The notes beneath the pieces were generated by a model. The model worked only from the letters and a program-made list of their open reading frames with translations. It searched no databases and was not told the DNA's origin. Position numbers and translations under genes: made by a program. This document shows positions 9,304 through 16,734 of a DNA stretch of 64,000 nt, in pieces. Source of the stretch: JAIUNP01 sp020161975 (lineage in GTDB: Bacteria > Pseudomonadota > Alphaproteobacteria > Rhizobiales > Beijerinckiaceae). Location: assembly GCA_036745275.1 (NCBI GenBank), contig DAIOGK010000008.1:85613-149612 (forward strand), in the 5' to 3' direction. The stretch's first letter is position 1. Each line of letters begins with the position of its first letter.

Positions 9304-10479
9304 ATGACGGATCTTCGCACGAGCGTTGCGGTCGTGGGCGGGGGGGCGAACGGGCTGGCCGTCGCGCTTGGTCTTGCGCGCGCGGGCGTGCCGGTCACGC
9401 TGCTGGGCGCGGTGGATGCTCCGCGCGATGATGGCCGAACCGCCGCGCTGATGCAGCCCAGCCTCGACCTTCTCGCCTCGCTCGATGTGCTGGAACGCCT
9501 GATGCCGCGCGCCTGGCCGCTGGCGGCCATCCGGCTCATCGACATTACCGGCGCGCTGGTCCGTGCCCCCACGGTGACGTTCCGCGCCGCCGAACTCGAC
9601 CTTCCGCATTTCGCGCTGAATTTTTCCAACGCCGATATCGTTCGCCACCTCACCGCCGCCTTGCGCGAGGAAATGGCAGGTGTGGAAGCGGCGCTGGTCC
9701 GCAGCGCGGATTTTTCGGGCGATGCCGCCGTGCTGACCCTTTCGGATGGGCGCCGGCTCACCGCTGATCTGGTGGTCGCGGCTGACGGCCAGAACTCCGC
9801 GCTGCGCACGGCAGCGGATATTCCCGTCAAACGCTGGGATTATGATCAGGTCGCCCTCACCTTCCATGTTCGCCACACGCGCGACCATGAGGATATTTCG
9901 ACCGAGTTCCACACCCGCGCCGGGCCGCTCACCTATGTTCCCTTCGGCGATTTCACCTCCAGCGTCGTCTGGCTGGTGACACGCGGGGAAGCGCAACGCC
10001 TGACCGCGCTGGAACCGCAGGCCGTCGCCATCGCCTGCCAACGGCAGAGTTCCAGCCTGCTTGGCGACCTCACCATTCTTGGACGTGTCGGCGCGGTGCC
10101 GATGGGCGGGCTGATCGCGAAAACCGCCGTCGCGCCCCGGCTGGCGCTGGTGGGCGAGGCGCTGCACGCATTCCCGCCCGTTGGCGCACAGGGCATGAAT
10201 CTGGGGTTGCGGGATGCTGGCAGTCTTGCCCGGCTGGTGGGCGAAGCGCATCAATCCGGCGGCGATGTGGGCGGCACGGCGGTTCTCTCCGCCTATGAAC
10301 GGGGACGGCAGGTGGATGCGGTTTCGCGCACCTATGGTGTTGATCTGCTCAACCGGACCCTGATTGCCAACCTGCTGCCGCTCGACCTCATTCGCACAGC
10401 CGGCCTGACCGCCGCCGCGCATATCCCCCCGCTCCGCCGCGTGCTGATGCGCGCCGGCATGGGCCAGGCGCCGGTTTAG
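9304..10479 (+). CDS. FAD-dependent monooxygenase, UbiH/UbiF/VisC family
   Basis: 391 residues from ATG at 9304 (MTDLRTSVAVVGGG). The N-terminal dinucleotide motif VVGGGANGLAVALGLARAG binds FAD. The DG motif VVAADGQNSALR and the second FAD motif (LVGEALHAFPPVGAQGMN) follow; the usual D of GDA is E here. The family hydroxylates the aromatic ring of ubiquinone precursors, and this is probably a ubiquinone hydroxylase. Related flavoprotein hydroxylases acting on other aromatics cannot be excluded. It stands alone between a divergent TerC gene and the GntR regulator. Confidence 0.88.
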   Translation: MTDLRTSVAVVGGGANGLAVALGLARAGVPVTLLGAVDAPRDDGRTAALMQPSLDLLASLDVLERLMPRAWPLAAIRLIDITGALVRAPTVTFRAAELDLPHFALNFSNADIVRHLTAALREEMAGVEAALVRSADFSGDAAVLTLSDGRRLTADLVVAADGQNSALRTAADIPVKRWDYDQVALTFHVRHTRDHEDISTEFHTRAGPLTYVPFGDFTSSVVWLVTRGEAQRLTALEPQAVAIACQRQSSSLLGDLTILGRVGAVPMGGLIAKTAVAPRLALVGEALHAFPPVGAQGMNLGLRDAGSLARLVGEAHQSGGDVGGTAVLSAYERGRQVDAVSRTYGVDLLNRTLIANLLPLDLIRTAGLTAAAHIPPLRRVLMRAGMGQAPV

Positions 10480-10600
10480 GCACGACATTCGTGAGCGCGG
10501 CGCGCAGTTGGCGCTGCAAGCGAGGGCTCCTCAAGCCTCTCAAAAGCGCTTCCGCCCACCCGCTTGACATGTATGATGACTTACGTCACCAGTAAGTAAA

Positions 10601-10613
10601 TTGGTCAGACCAA
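10601..10613. promoter_or_regulatory. Palindromic GntR (FadR-subfamily) operator
   Basis: The 13-base sequence TTGGTCAGACCAA is a perfect inverted repeat around a central A. It matches the TTGGTC/GACCAA half-sites typical of FadR-subfamily regulators such as PdhR, LldR and GlcC. It lies 54 bases before the GTG start of the GntR gene, and a TTGACA that could be a -35 box is at 10564-10569. This suggests autoregulation and control of the downstream TRAP genes. Confidence 0.75.
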
Positions 10614-10667
10614 CTGACCGACAAAAGAGACTGTCGAGGGAACGCGCGACAGGGGGCGGAGCCGGAA

Positions 10668-11444
10668 GTGCCGATCGCGACCATTTCTTCACGCCGCCTC
10701 TATCAGCAGGTCGCGGATCAGTTGCTGACGCTGATCGACAGCGGCGAATTTGCTGTGGGAACACGCCTGCCAACCGAGCGTGAGCTGGCCGTCAAGCTCG
10801 GCGTCTCGCGCCCCACGGTGCGCGAGGCCCTGATTGCACTTGAGGTACATGGGCGTGTTCGAATCCGCGTCGGTTCGGGCATCTATGTTCTGCCCAAAGC
10901 GAGCGTTGCTGCCCTGCCAACCCCGGTGACACAGACCATCGGCACGTTTGCCGTTCTCGATGCGCGCGCGCTGATCGAGGGGGCAATTGCCGAACAGGCC
11001 GCCGTCAAGGCGACTGCCGCCGATATCGCGGCGCTCGACGCCATCCTTGCTGCGGTTGATCCCACCTTTGGGTCCATTCCGAACATGCTGGCGCTCGACC
11101 GGCAGTTTCACGTTACGGTGGCCGAAACTCTCGATAACGACGCCATCATGTACGTGGTGGGCGAGTTGTTCGACCAGCGGATGACGCCGTATTTCGCGCA
11201 GCTCGCCAGCTATTTCGAGAACCGGGTGACCTGGCGCACGGCATGGGACGAGCACCGGGCGGTGCGCGATGCGATTGCCGCCGGCGACGGCTTGGGCGCA
11301 CGGAACGCCATGTGCAACCATCTGGCCCGTTCCAAGCAGCGCTTCACCCTCGCCTTTACCCCGATTGCCGAACAGGCGCACCCGCTGACCGCGCCCGAAC
11401 GCTCCCTGACACCCCGGCAGCTGGTTGCCGGGCCATCACTGTGA
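10668..11444 (+). CDS. GntR-family transcriptional regulator, FadR (FCD) type
   Basis: 258 residues from a GTG start preceded by GGGGCGGAG. The N-terminal winged helix reads YQQVADQLLTLIDSG, then LPTERELAVKLGVSRPTVRE, the GntR DNA-binding signature. The C-terminal part (about residues 90-230) is all-helical with the FCD pattern, including LDRQFHVTVAE and the late helix WDEHRAVRDAIAAGD, which carry the histidine and aspartate residues that commonly bind metal and ligand. It is followed after 19 bases by the TRAP binding-protein gene, so it probably represses the importer in response to the imported acid. The ligand is unknown. Confidence 0.92.
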   Translation: MPIATISSRRLYQQVADQLLTLIDSGEFAVGTRLPTERELAVKLGVSRPTVREALIALEVHGRVRIRVGSGIYVLPKASVAALPTPVTQTIGTFAVLDARALIEGAIAEQAAVKATAADIAALDAILAAVDPTFGSIPNMLALDRQFHVTVAETLDNDAIMYVVGELFDQRMTPYFAQLASYFENRVTWRTAWDEHRAVRDAIAAGDGLGARNAMCNHLARSKQRFTLAFTPIAEQAHPLTAPERSLTPRQLVAGPSL

Positions 11445-11463
11445 ATGCCCAAGGAGGAAACCA

Positions 11464-12438
11464 ATGAAGAAGACCACTCTTTCTTTCGCCGCGCTCATCG
11501 CCGGCACCCTGATGATGGCAGCGCCCGTTGCCGCGCAGACCAAGCTGAAATGGGCGCATGTCTATGAAACCTCCGAGCCGTTCCATACGGAATCGGTCTG
11601 GGCCGCCGGTGAAATTGCCAAGCGGACCAACAACCGCTACCAGATCGATGTCTATCCGGCCTCGCAGCTCGGCAAGGAGACTGACATCAACCAGGGTCTT
11701 TCGCTTGGCTCGGTGGATATCATCATCTCGGGTTCGAGCTTTGCCGCGCGCACCGATCCGCGCATCGGCGTGACCTATTATCCCTTCACTTTCCGCGATG
11801 CCGATCACCTGCTCGCCTATGTGAAGTCGCCGGTGTTCGGTGAGATTACCTCGGGTTACGAGCAGAAGTCCGGCCACAAGATCACGGCGGTCACCTATTA
11901 CGGCGTGCGTCACACCTCGTCGAACCGGCCGATCGCCAAATGTGCGGACATGAAGGGCCTCAAGATGCGCGTGCCGGACGTGCCAGCCTATCTCGCCATG
12001 CCGCGCGCCTGCGGCGCCAACACCGCGCCGATCGCTTTTGCCGAAGTCTATCTCGCGCTCCAGAACGGCACGGTCGAGGCACAGGAAAACCCGCTGACCA
12101 CGATCGAGGCGAAGAAGTTCTACGAGGTGCAGAAGCACATCATTCTGACCGGCCACATCGTTGATCATCTCAACACGATCGTTGCCGGCGCGACCTGGAA
12201 GAAGCTCTCCGATGCGGACAAGAAGATCTTCACGGAAGTGATGCAGGAAGCGGCCGCCCGCGCGACCGCCCAGATCAAGAAGCGCGAGGGCGAGCTTGTC
12301 CAGTTCTTCAAGGACAAGGGCCTGACCGTGACCCCTGTTGACCGCAAGGACTTCCTCGATGCCGTGCTCGCGAACGTGAAGTTCGAGACCTTCGGCTATC
12401 AGAAGGCCGACTGGGAAAAGATCCAGGCGATCAAGTAA
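11464..12438 (+). CDS. dctP: TRAP transporter substrate-binding protein, DctP family
   Basis: 324 residues with a Sec signal (MKKTTLSFAALIAGTLMMAA then PVAAQ). An ideal AAGGAGG site precedes the ATG. Family motifs include YPASQLGKETDINQG, GLKMRVPDVPAYLAM and the run FAEVYLALQNGTVEAQENPL. The last contains the substrate-clamp region, and the conserved arginine that contacts the carboxylate of the ligand is in KMRVP. The protein delivers an organic acid from the periplasm to the DctQ-DctM permease encoded just downstream. The similarity extends to SiaP-like members, but that does not fix the substrate. Confidence 0.93.
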   Translation: MKKTTLSFAALIAGTLMMAAPVAAQTKLKWAHVYETSEPFHTESVWAAGEIAKRTNNRYQIDVYPASQLGKETDINQGLSLGSVDIIISGSSFAARTDPRIGVTYYPFTFRDADHLLAYVKSPVFGEITSGYEQKSGHKITAVTYYGVRHTSSNRPIAKCADMKGLKMRVPDVPAYLAMPRACGANTAPIAFAEVYLALQNGTVEAQENPLTTIEAKKFYEVQKHIILTGHIVDHLNTIVAGATWKKLSDADKKIFTEVMQEAAARATAQIKKREGELVQFFKDKGLTVTPVDRKDFLDAVLANVKFETFGYQKADWEKIQAIK

Positions 12439-12457
12439 CCCCCGCGTCCCTCCAAGG

Positions 12458-12478
12458 TGGCCGGGCTCGTCCCGGCCA
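12458..12478 (+). promoter_or_regulatory. Hairpin between dctP and dctQ
   Basis: TGGCCGGG (12458-12465) pairs with CCCGGCCA (12471-12478) across a CTCGT loop. No T-run follows, so it is not a strong terminator. Such a hairpin after a binding-protein gene commonly stabilises the upstream message or attenuates the permease genes, giving more DctP than permease. This role is inferred. Confidence 0.5.
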
Positions 12479-12544
12479 TCCCTGATTTCAAAGTCGAGAA
12501 TGTTCGGGACCGTCCCGACCATGACGACCGTGAGGCAATCGTCC

Positions 12545-13117
12545 ATGGCCAAAGAAGTCCACACACAGATTTCCGGCGAGGAACTCGCCCACACCTTTGA
12601 CGAACAGCACGGCGTCAGTCTGGCGAACTATGCATTCGAGGACTGGGTGACGCTGGTGATTTTCTGGCTGATGGCGCTCTGCGTCTTTCTCCAGTTCTTC
12701 ACACGGTATGTGCTGAACGATTCCTACGCCTGGACCGAGGAAATCGCGACCTACTGCCTCGTGGTGATCGTATTTCTCGGCTCATCCATGTGCGTGCGGC
12801 TGTCGCGGCACATTCAGGTGGATTTTCTCTACCGCTATCTCTCCCCCAACATCGGATTTGCGCTGTCGACGCTGATCGACATCATCCGGGTCGCGTTCTT
12901 CGCCTATGCCCTCAAGATCGTCTACCGCTATGTTGATCTCGTCGCCGACGAGCAGATGACCACGATCTTTTATCCCAAAGGTTATTTCTACTGGTTCGTG
13001 TTTGCCGGCTTCATCCTCATGTTCGTCCGGTCTGTTCAGGTTGCGTGGCAAAACTGGTCGCGCGGCTATTCGGTTCTGACGCGCCCGGGCGCATTTGACG
13101 GTTCGGAGGAAGCCTGA
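12545..13117 (+). CDS. dctQ: TRAP transporter small permease subunit, DctQ family
   Basis: About 190 residues from the ATG at 12545 (MAKEVHTQISGEEL), chosen for the GAGG nine bases upstream; an earlier in-frame ATG exists at 12500. Four transmembrane segments are visible, the first near FEDWVTLVIFWLMALCVFLQ, followed by FTRYVLNDSYAWTEEIATY, the typical DctQ motif with a conserved tryptophan-threonine-glutamate. It forms a complex with DctM. Its stop overlaps the start of dctM (TGATG), so translation is coupled. Confidence 0.92.
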   Translation: MAKEVHTQISGEELAHTFDEQHGVSLANYAFEDWVTLVIFWLMALCVFLQFFTRYVLNDSYAWTEEIATYCLVVIVFLGSSMCVRLSRHIQVDFLYRYLSPNIGFALSTLIDIIRVAFFAYALKIVYRYVDLVADEQMTTIFYPKGYFYWFVFAGFILMFVRSVQVAWQNWSRGYSVLTRPGAFDGSEEA

Positions 13118-14526
13118 TGCTTATCCTGATTGGCGGGTTTCTCCTGCTCATGATCCTCGGCCTGCCGGTCGCGCTGGCCATGGCGGTTTCCTCACTCGTC
13201 TACATTCTTTATTCGGGCGTCACGCCGGATGTGACGCTCGCCCAGCGCATGATCGCGGGCGTCGAGAGCTTTCCGCTGCTTGCGGTGCCCTTCTTCATTC
13301 TCGCCGGCAACCTGATGAATATCGCCGGGGTGACCGGACGCATCTACCGCTTCGCAGTCGCGTTGGTCGGCTGGATGAAGGGCGGTCTCGGGCAGGTCAA
13401 CATCATCGGCTCGGTGATCTTCTCCGGCATGTCCGGCACGGCCATCGCGGATGCCGCCGGTCTTGGCACCATCGAGATCAAGGCGATGAAGGATCACGGC
13501 TACACCACCGAATTCGCGGTGGGTGTGACGGCGGCCTCGGCCACGCTGGGGCCGATCATCCCGCCATCCCTGCCCTTCGTGATCTACGGCATGATGGCGA
13601 ATGTCTCGATTGGCGCGCTGTTCCTGGGCGGCGTCATTCCCGGCATTTTCATGACGCTGCTGATGATGGCGACGGTCGCCTATTTCGCCCACAAGAACGG
13701 CTGGGGGTCTGATACCCCGTTCAACGTCAAGGAACTCGGCGAGGCGCTGATCGAAATCGTCGTCGTACTCGCCTTCCCGATGGTTGTCTGGCTGATGGTC
13801 GACAAGGGCGGCATGTCGGTCAACATGGCGGTCGGGCTCGGCCTTGCCGTGCTGCTCGCCGCGGACTGGTACTTCGATTTCTCGGCGGTGATGGCACTGA
13901 TGGCACCGGTCATCCTGATCGGCGGCATGACCATGGGTTGGTTCACGCCCACGGAAGCGGCGGTGGCCGCCGTGATCTGGTCGCTGTTCCTCGGCCTCTT
14001 CCGCTACCGCTCCATGACGATGAAAACCGTGGCGAAGGCAACGTTCGACACCATCGAGACGACCGCCTCGGTGCTGTTCATCGTCACGGCGGCCTCGATC
14101 TTCGCCTGGCTGCTCACCGTTTCGCAGGCCGCGCAGTTGCTGTCGGACACCATCCTCGGCTTCACCCAGAACAAGTGGGTGTTCCTGTTTCTGGCGAACC
14201 TGCTGATCCTGTTCGTTGGCTGCTTCATCGACACCATCGCAGCGATTTCCATCCTCGTGCCGATCCTGCTGCCGATTGTGCTGAAGCTCGGGATCGACCC
14301 GGTGCATTTCGGACTGATCATGGTGCTGAACCTGATGATCGGCCTGCTGCATCCGCCGCTCGGCATGGTGCTGTTCGTGCTGGCGCGGGTGGCGAAAATG
14401 TCGGTGGAACGCACGACCATGGCCATCCTACCCTGGATGGTGCCACTGCTTTTGGCGCTGCTCGCCATCACATACATTCCGGAGATTACCCTCTGGCTGC
14501 CCAGGCAGATGGGGATGCTGAAATGA
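13117..14526 (+). CDS. dctM: TRAP transporter large permease subunit, DctM family
   Basis: 469 residues and about 11-12 hydrophobic segments. Diagnostic stretches are VPFFILAGNLMNIAGVTGRI near residue 55, GSVIFSGMSGTAIADAAGLG near residue 100 and TLGPIIPPSLPFVIYGMMAN near residue 145. The C-terminal half has WFTPTEAAVAAVIWSL and GLLHPPLGMVLFV. This is the sodium-coupled transport subunit of the TRAP system. The final ATGA overlaps the next gene. Confidence 0.94.
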   Translation: MLILIGGFLLLMILGLPVALAMAVSSLVYILYSGVTPDVTLAQRMIAGVESFPLLAVPFFILAGNLMNIAGVTGRIYRFAVALVGWMKGGLGQVNIIGSVIFSGMSGTAIADAAGLGTIEIKAMKDHGYTTEFAVGVTAASATLGPIIPPSLPFVIYGMMANVSIGALFLGGVIPGIFMTLLMMATVAYFAHKNGWGSDTPFNVKELGEALIEIVVVLAFPMVVWLMVDKGGMSVNMAVGLGLAVLLAADWYFDFSAVMALMAPVILIGGMTMGWFTPTEAAVAAVIWSLFLGLFRYRSMTMKTVAKATFDTIETTASVLFIVTAASIFAWLLTVSQAAQLLSDTILGFTQNKWVFLFLANLLILFVGCFIDTIAAISILVPILLPIVLKLGIDPVHFGLIMVLNLMIGLLHPPLGMVLFVLARVAKMSVERTTMAILPWMVPLLLALLAITYIPEITLWLPRQMGMLK

Positions 14527-15008
14527 CGGTTGCGGTGGATATTGCGCCCGATGTTGCCAACGAACTGACACTCGGGCGCATCATCGCGGCGCCGCGGCGC
14601 GCCGTCTGGCGCTGCTGGACAGAGCCGGAACTGATGAAGCAATGGTACTGTCCGAAGCCGTGGTACGTTTCCGAGGCGCGGATCGATGTCCGTACCCATG
14701 GTTCGAGCCACATCGTCATGAACGGGCCGGATGGCGAACGGCAGGACTGGCCGGGGCTCTACCTTGAGGTTGTTCCGTTTGAACGCCTTGTGTTCACAGA
14801 TGCCTTCTCCTCGGCCTGGGTGCCTTCCGGCAAGCCCTTCATGGTCGGCATCGTCACGCTGGCCGACCACGCGGAAGGCACACTCTATACCGCGCGCGTC
14901 CGCCACTGGAACGAAGCCAGCGCGCAGGAGCACCTTGCCATGGGCTTTCATGACGGCTGGGGCGCGGCAGCGCAGCAACTCGAAGACCTTGCCAAGACGC
15001 TTGATTGA
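14523..15008 (+). CDS. SRPBCC (AHSA1/CalC-like) protein, last gene of the TRAP operon
   Basis: 161 residues starting at ATG 14523, overlapping the dctM stop by four bases. The sequence has the START-like helix-grip pattern of AHSA1 proteins: IIAAPRRAVWRCWTEPELMK, then WYCPKPW, a central LEVVPFERLVFTDAF, and the C-terminal helix MGFHDGWGAAAQQLEDLAK. Such domains bind small hydrophobic ligands or act as stress-related partners. The coupling to a TRAP importer suggests a role in the fate of the imported compound, but no function can be assigned. Confidence 0.85.
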   Translation: MTVAVDIAPDVANELTLGRIIAAPRRAVWRCWTEPELMKQWYCPKPWYVSEARIDVRTHGSSHIVMNGPDGERQDWPGLYLEVVPFERLVFTDAFSSAWVPSGKPFMVGIVTLADHAEGTLYTARVRHWNEASAQEHLAMGFHDGWGAAAQQLEDLAKTLD

Positions 15009-15034
15009 GGCCTGTGCCCCGCCTTCCCGCGCCG

Positions 15035-15505
15035 CTATTTGCCGCGCAGGATCGCTTTCAGCGTATTGATGCCCTCGGGCGTGAACTTCTGCGCCATACG
15101 CTTTTCATGGGCCCGCACTGACTTGTTGGCCTCCGCCAGAAGCGCGGTGCCCCGTTCGGTCAACTTGAGCGCGTGGGAACGCCGATCAGTGGGGGACGGC
15201 AACCGTTCGGCGAGGCCGCGTGTCTCGAACTCGTCCATCATCGCCACGAAATTGGGCCGCTGAATGCCCAGTGCGCTGGCGATTTCCCGCTGCGAACGCC
15301 CGGGATTGGCGTCGATCACAACCAGCGCGCTATATGTAGCAGGGCGCAGGCCGTGCGGTTCCAGCGCACGGATCACATCCTCGAACACAAGGAGTTGCGT
15401 GCGCCGCAACAGATAGCCGACATGCCCTTCGATGGCCTGCATGTCGAGCGCATTTTCCTTGCTGGCGGCGGCAGAACGTCGATGTTCTTTTCTGGAATCA
15501 GGCAT
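15035..15505 (-). CDS. MarR-family transcriptional regulator, probable repressor of the aromatic-acid cluster
   Basis: 156 residues. The winged helix-turn-helix lies at about residues 55-120 with SQREIASALGIQRPNFVAMM as recognition region and RLPSPTDRRSHALKLTERG as the wing with the conserved DRR motif. MarR proteins of this size near CoA ligases and hydratases (CouR, FerC and HcaR are known examples) sense aryl-CoA thioesters. The gene is divergent from the ABC importer and an inverted repeat lies between them. The ligand assignment is inferred from context. Confidence 0.9.
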   Translation of the reverse strand: MPDSRKEHRRSAAASKENALDMQAIEGHVGYLLRRTQLLVFEDVIRALEPHGLRPATYSALVVIDANPGRSQREIASALGIQRPNFVAMMDEFETRGLAERLPSPTDRRSHALKLTERGTALLAEANKSVRAHEKRMAQKFTPEGINTLKAILRGK

Positions 15506-15579
15506 GGTGTCCGCCTTCGGTTTAGCGTCATACTGGCAAGAATTCCGGCGCTCGCAAGCGGCTTGCGTTCAACAAAAAA

Positions 15580-15600
15580 TTAGTTATATATTATACCTAA
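15580..15600. promoter_or_regulatory. Inverted repeat between marR and livH, probable MarR operator
   Basis: TTAGTTATA (15580-15588) and TATACCTAA (15592-15600) form an inverted repeat with eight of nine positions matching, separated by three bases. It stands out as AT-rich in a GC-rich genome. It overlaps a possible -10 region for livH (a TTGCGT at 15563 may be the -35). A 15-base core recurs upstream of the enoyl-CoA hydratase gene with one mismatch. Confidence 0.7.
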
Positions 15601-15692
15601 TCAGCAACGGGATCCAATGGGGGGATTCGCATGGGCCGCACGGGACACACCTGTGCGCGGGCCTGCCGGTTCAGTAGCCGGGAGGTGGGCGC

Positions 15693-16730
15693 ATGGACCT
15701 GACAATTCTGTTGTTCCTGTTGCAGGACGGGCTGACCAACGGAGCGGTCTATGCGCTCCTGGGGCTGGCGCTGGTGCTCGTCTTTGCTGTCACGCGCGTC
15801 ATCTTCATTCCGCAGGGTGAGTTCGTAGCTTATGGTGGGCTGACCTATGCGCTGTTATCCACCGGCAAGGTGCCCGGCACCGCCTGGATGATGCTGTGTT
15901 TCGGGCTTGCGGCCTTCCTGTTCGAGGTTGCCGCGCGCGGTCGCACTCTGACGCCGCGTGATCTTGCCCGCGAAGTGGCGATGAAAATCGTCTGGCCGCT
16001 GGCCATTCTGGCCATCACGCGGCTGATCGTGAGCTATCCACCCTCGGCGCTCGTTAATGTCGTCCTGTCGGTGGCGATTGTCGGCTCGCTGGGGCCATAC
16101 CTCTATCGCATCGCCTACCAGCCCATCGAGGATGCCAGCGTGCTCGTGCTGCTGATCGCCTCGGTCGGTGTGCATCTTGCCATGCTGGGGCTGGGCCTTG
16201 TGTTCTTCGGGCCGGAGGGGCTGAGAGCGGAAGCGCTGATTTCCTCGTCGTTCAACCTCGGCCCGCTGTTGATTACCGGCCAGAGCATCGCCGTCTATGT
16301 GGCAACCATTGCGCTCATCGTCGCATTGGCGCTGTTCTTTGAAACCTCCATCCACGGAAAAGCCCTGCGCGCCACCGCCATCAACCGTGTCGGCGCCCGG
16401 CTTGTCGGCATTCGCACGGTCATGGCCGGGCGCATTGCCTTTGCGCTTGCGGCCGCCATCGGTGCGATTTCCGGGCTGCTGATCGTGCCGGCGACGACAC
16501 TCTACTACGACACCGGCTTTCTGATCGGCCTCAAGGGTTTTGTCGCGGCGATCATCGGCGGGCTGGTCAGCTATCCGCTGACAGCGATTGCCGCGCTCGG
16601 GGTTGGTATCGTCGAGGCTTTCGCCTCGTTCTACGCCAGCAATTACAAGGAGATTATCGTCTTCACGCTGCTGCTGCCGATCCTGACCTGGCGCTCGCTC
16701 ACCCACACAGATCACGACGAGGAGGAGTGA
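15693..16730 (+). CDS. Branched-chain amino-acid-type ABC transporter permease (LivH)
   Basis: 345 residues preceded by GGGAGGTGG. The start MDLTILLFLLQDGLTNGAVY and the following ALLGLALVLVFAVTRVIFIP are the LivH signature. Several more helices follow, with AIIGGLVSYPLTAIAALGVG near the C-terminus. LivH/LivM-type importers carry branched-chain amino acids, but the same family takes up benzoate, hydroxycinnamates and other aromatic acids when it sits beside CoA ligases, as it does here. It heads a rightward operon of eight or more genes. Confidence 0.92.
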   Translation: MDLTILLFLLQDGLTNGAVYALLGLALVLVFAVTRVIFIPQGEFVAYGGLTYALLSTGKVPGTAWMMLCFGLAAFLFEVAARGRTLTPRDLAREVAMKIVWPLAILAITRLIVSYPPSALVNVVLSVAIVGSLGPYLYRIAYQPIEDASVLVLLIASVGVHLAMLGLGLVFFGPEGLRAEALISSSFNLGPLLITGQSIAVYVATIALIVALALFFETSIHGKALRATAINRVGARLVGIRTVMAGRIAFALAAAIGAISGLLIVPATTLYYDTGFLIGLKGFVAAIIGGLVSYPLTAIAALGVGIVEAFASFYASNYKEIIVFTLLLPILTWRSLTHTDHDEEE

Positions 16731-16734
16731 GTCC

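Noticed and set aside
10572..10577. TATGAT as a -10 box upstream of the GntR gene
   Set aside because: It is only two bases from the TTGACA that would be its -35, so the two cannot form one promoter; the true -10 remains uncertain.
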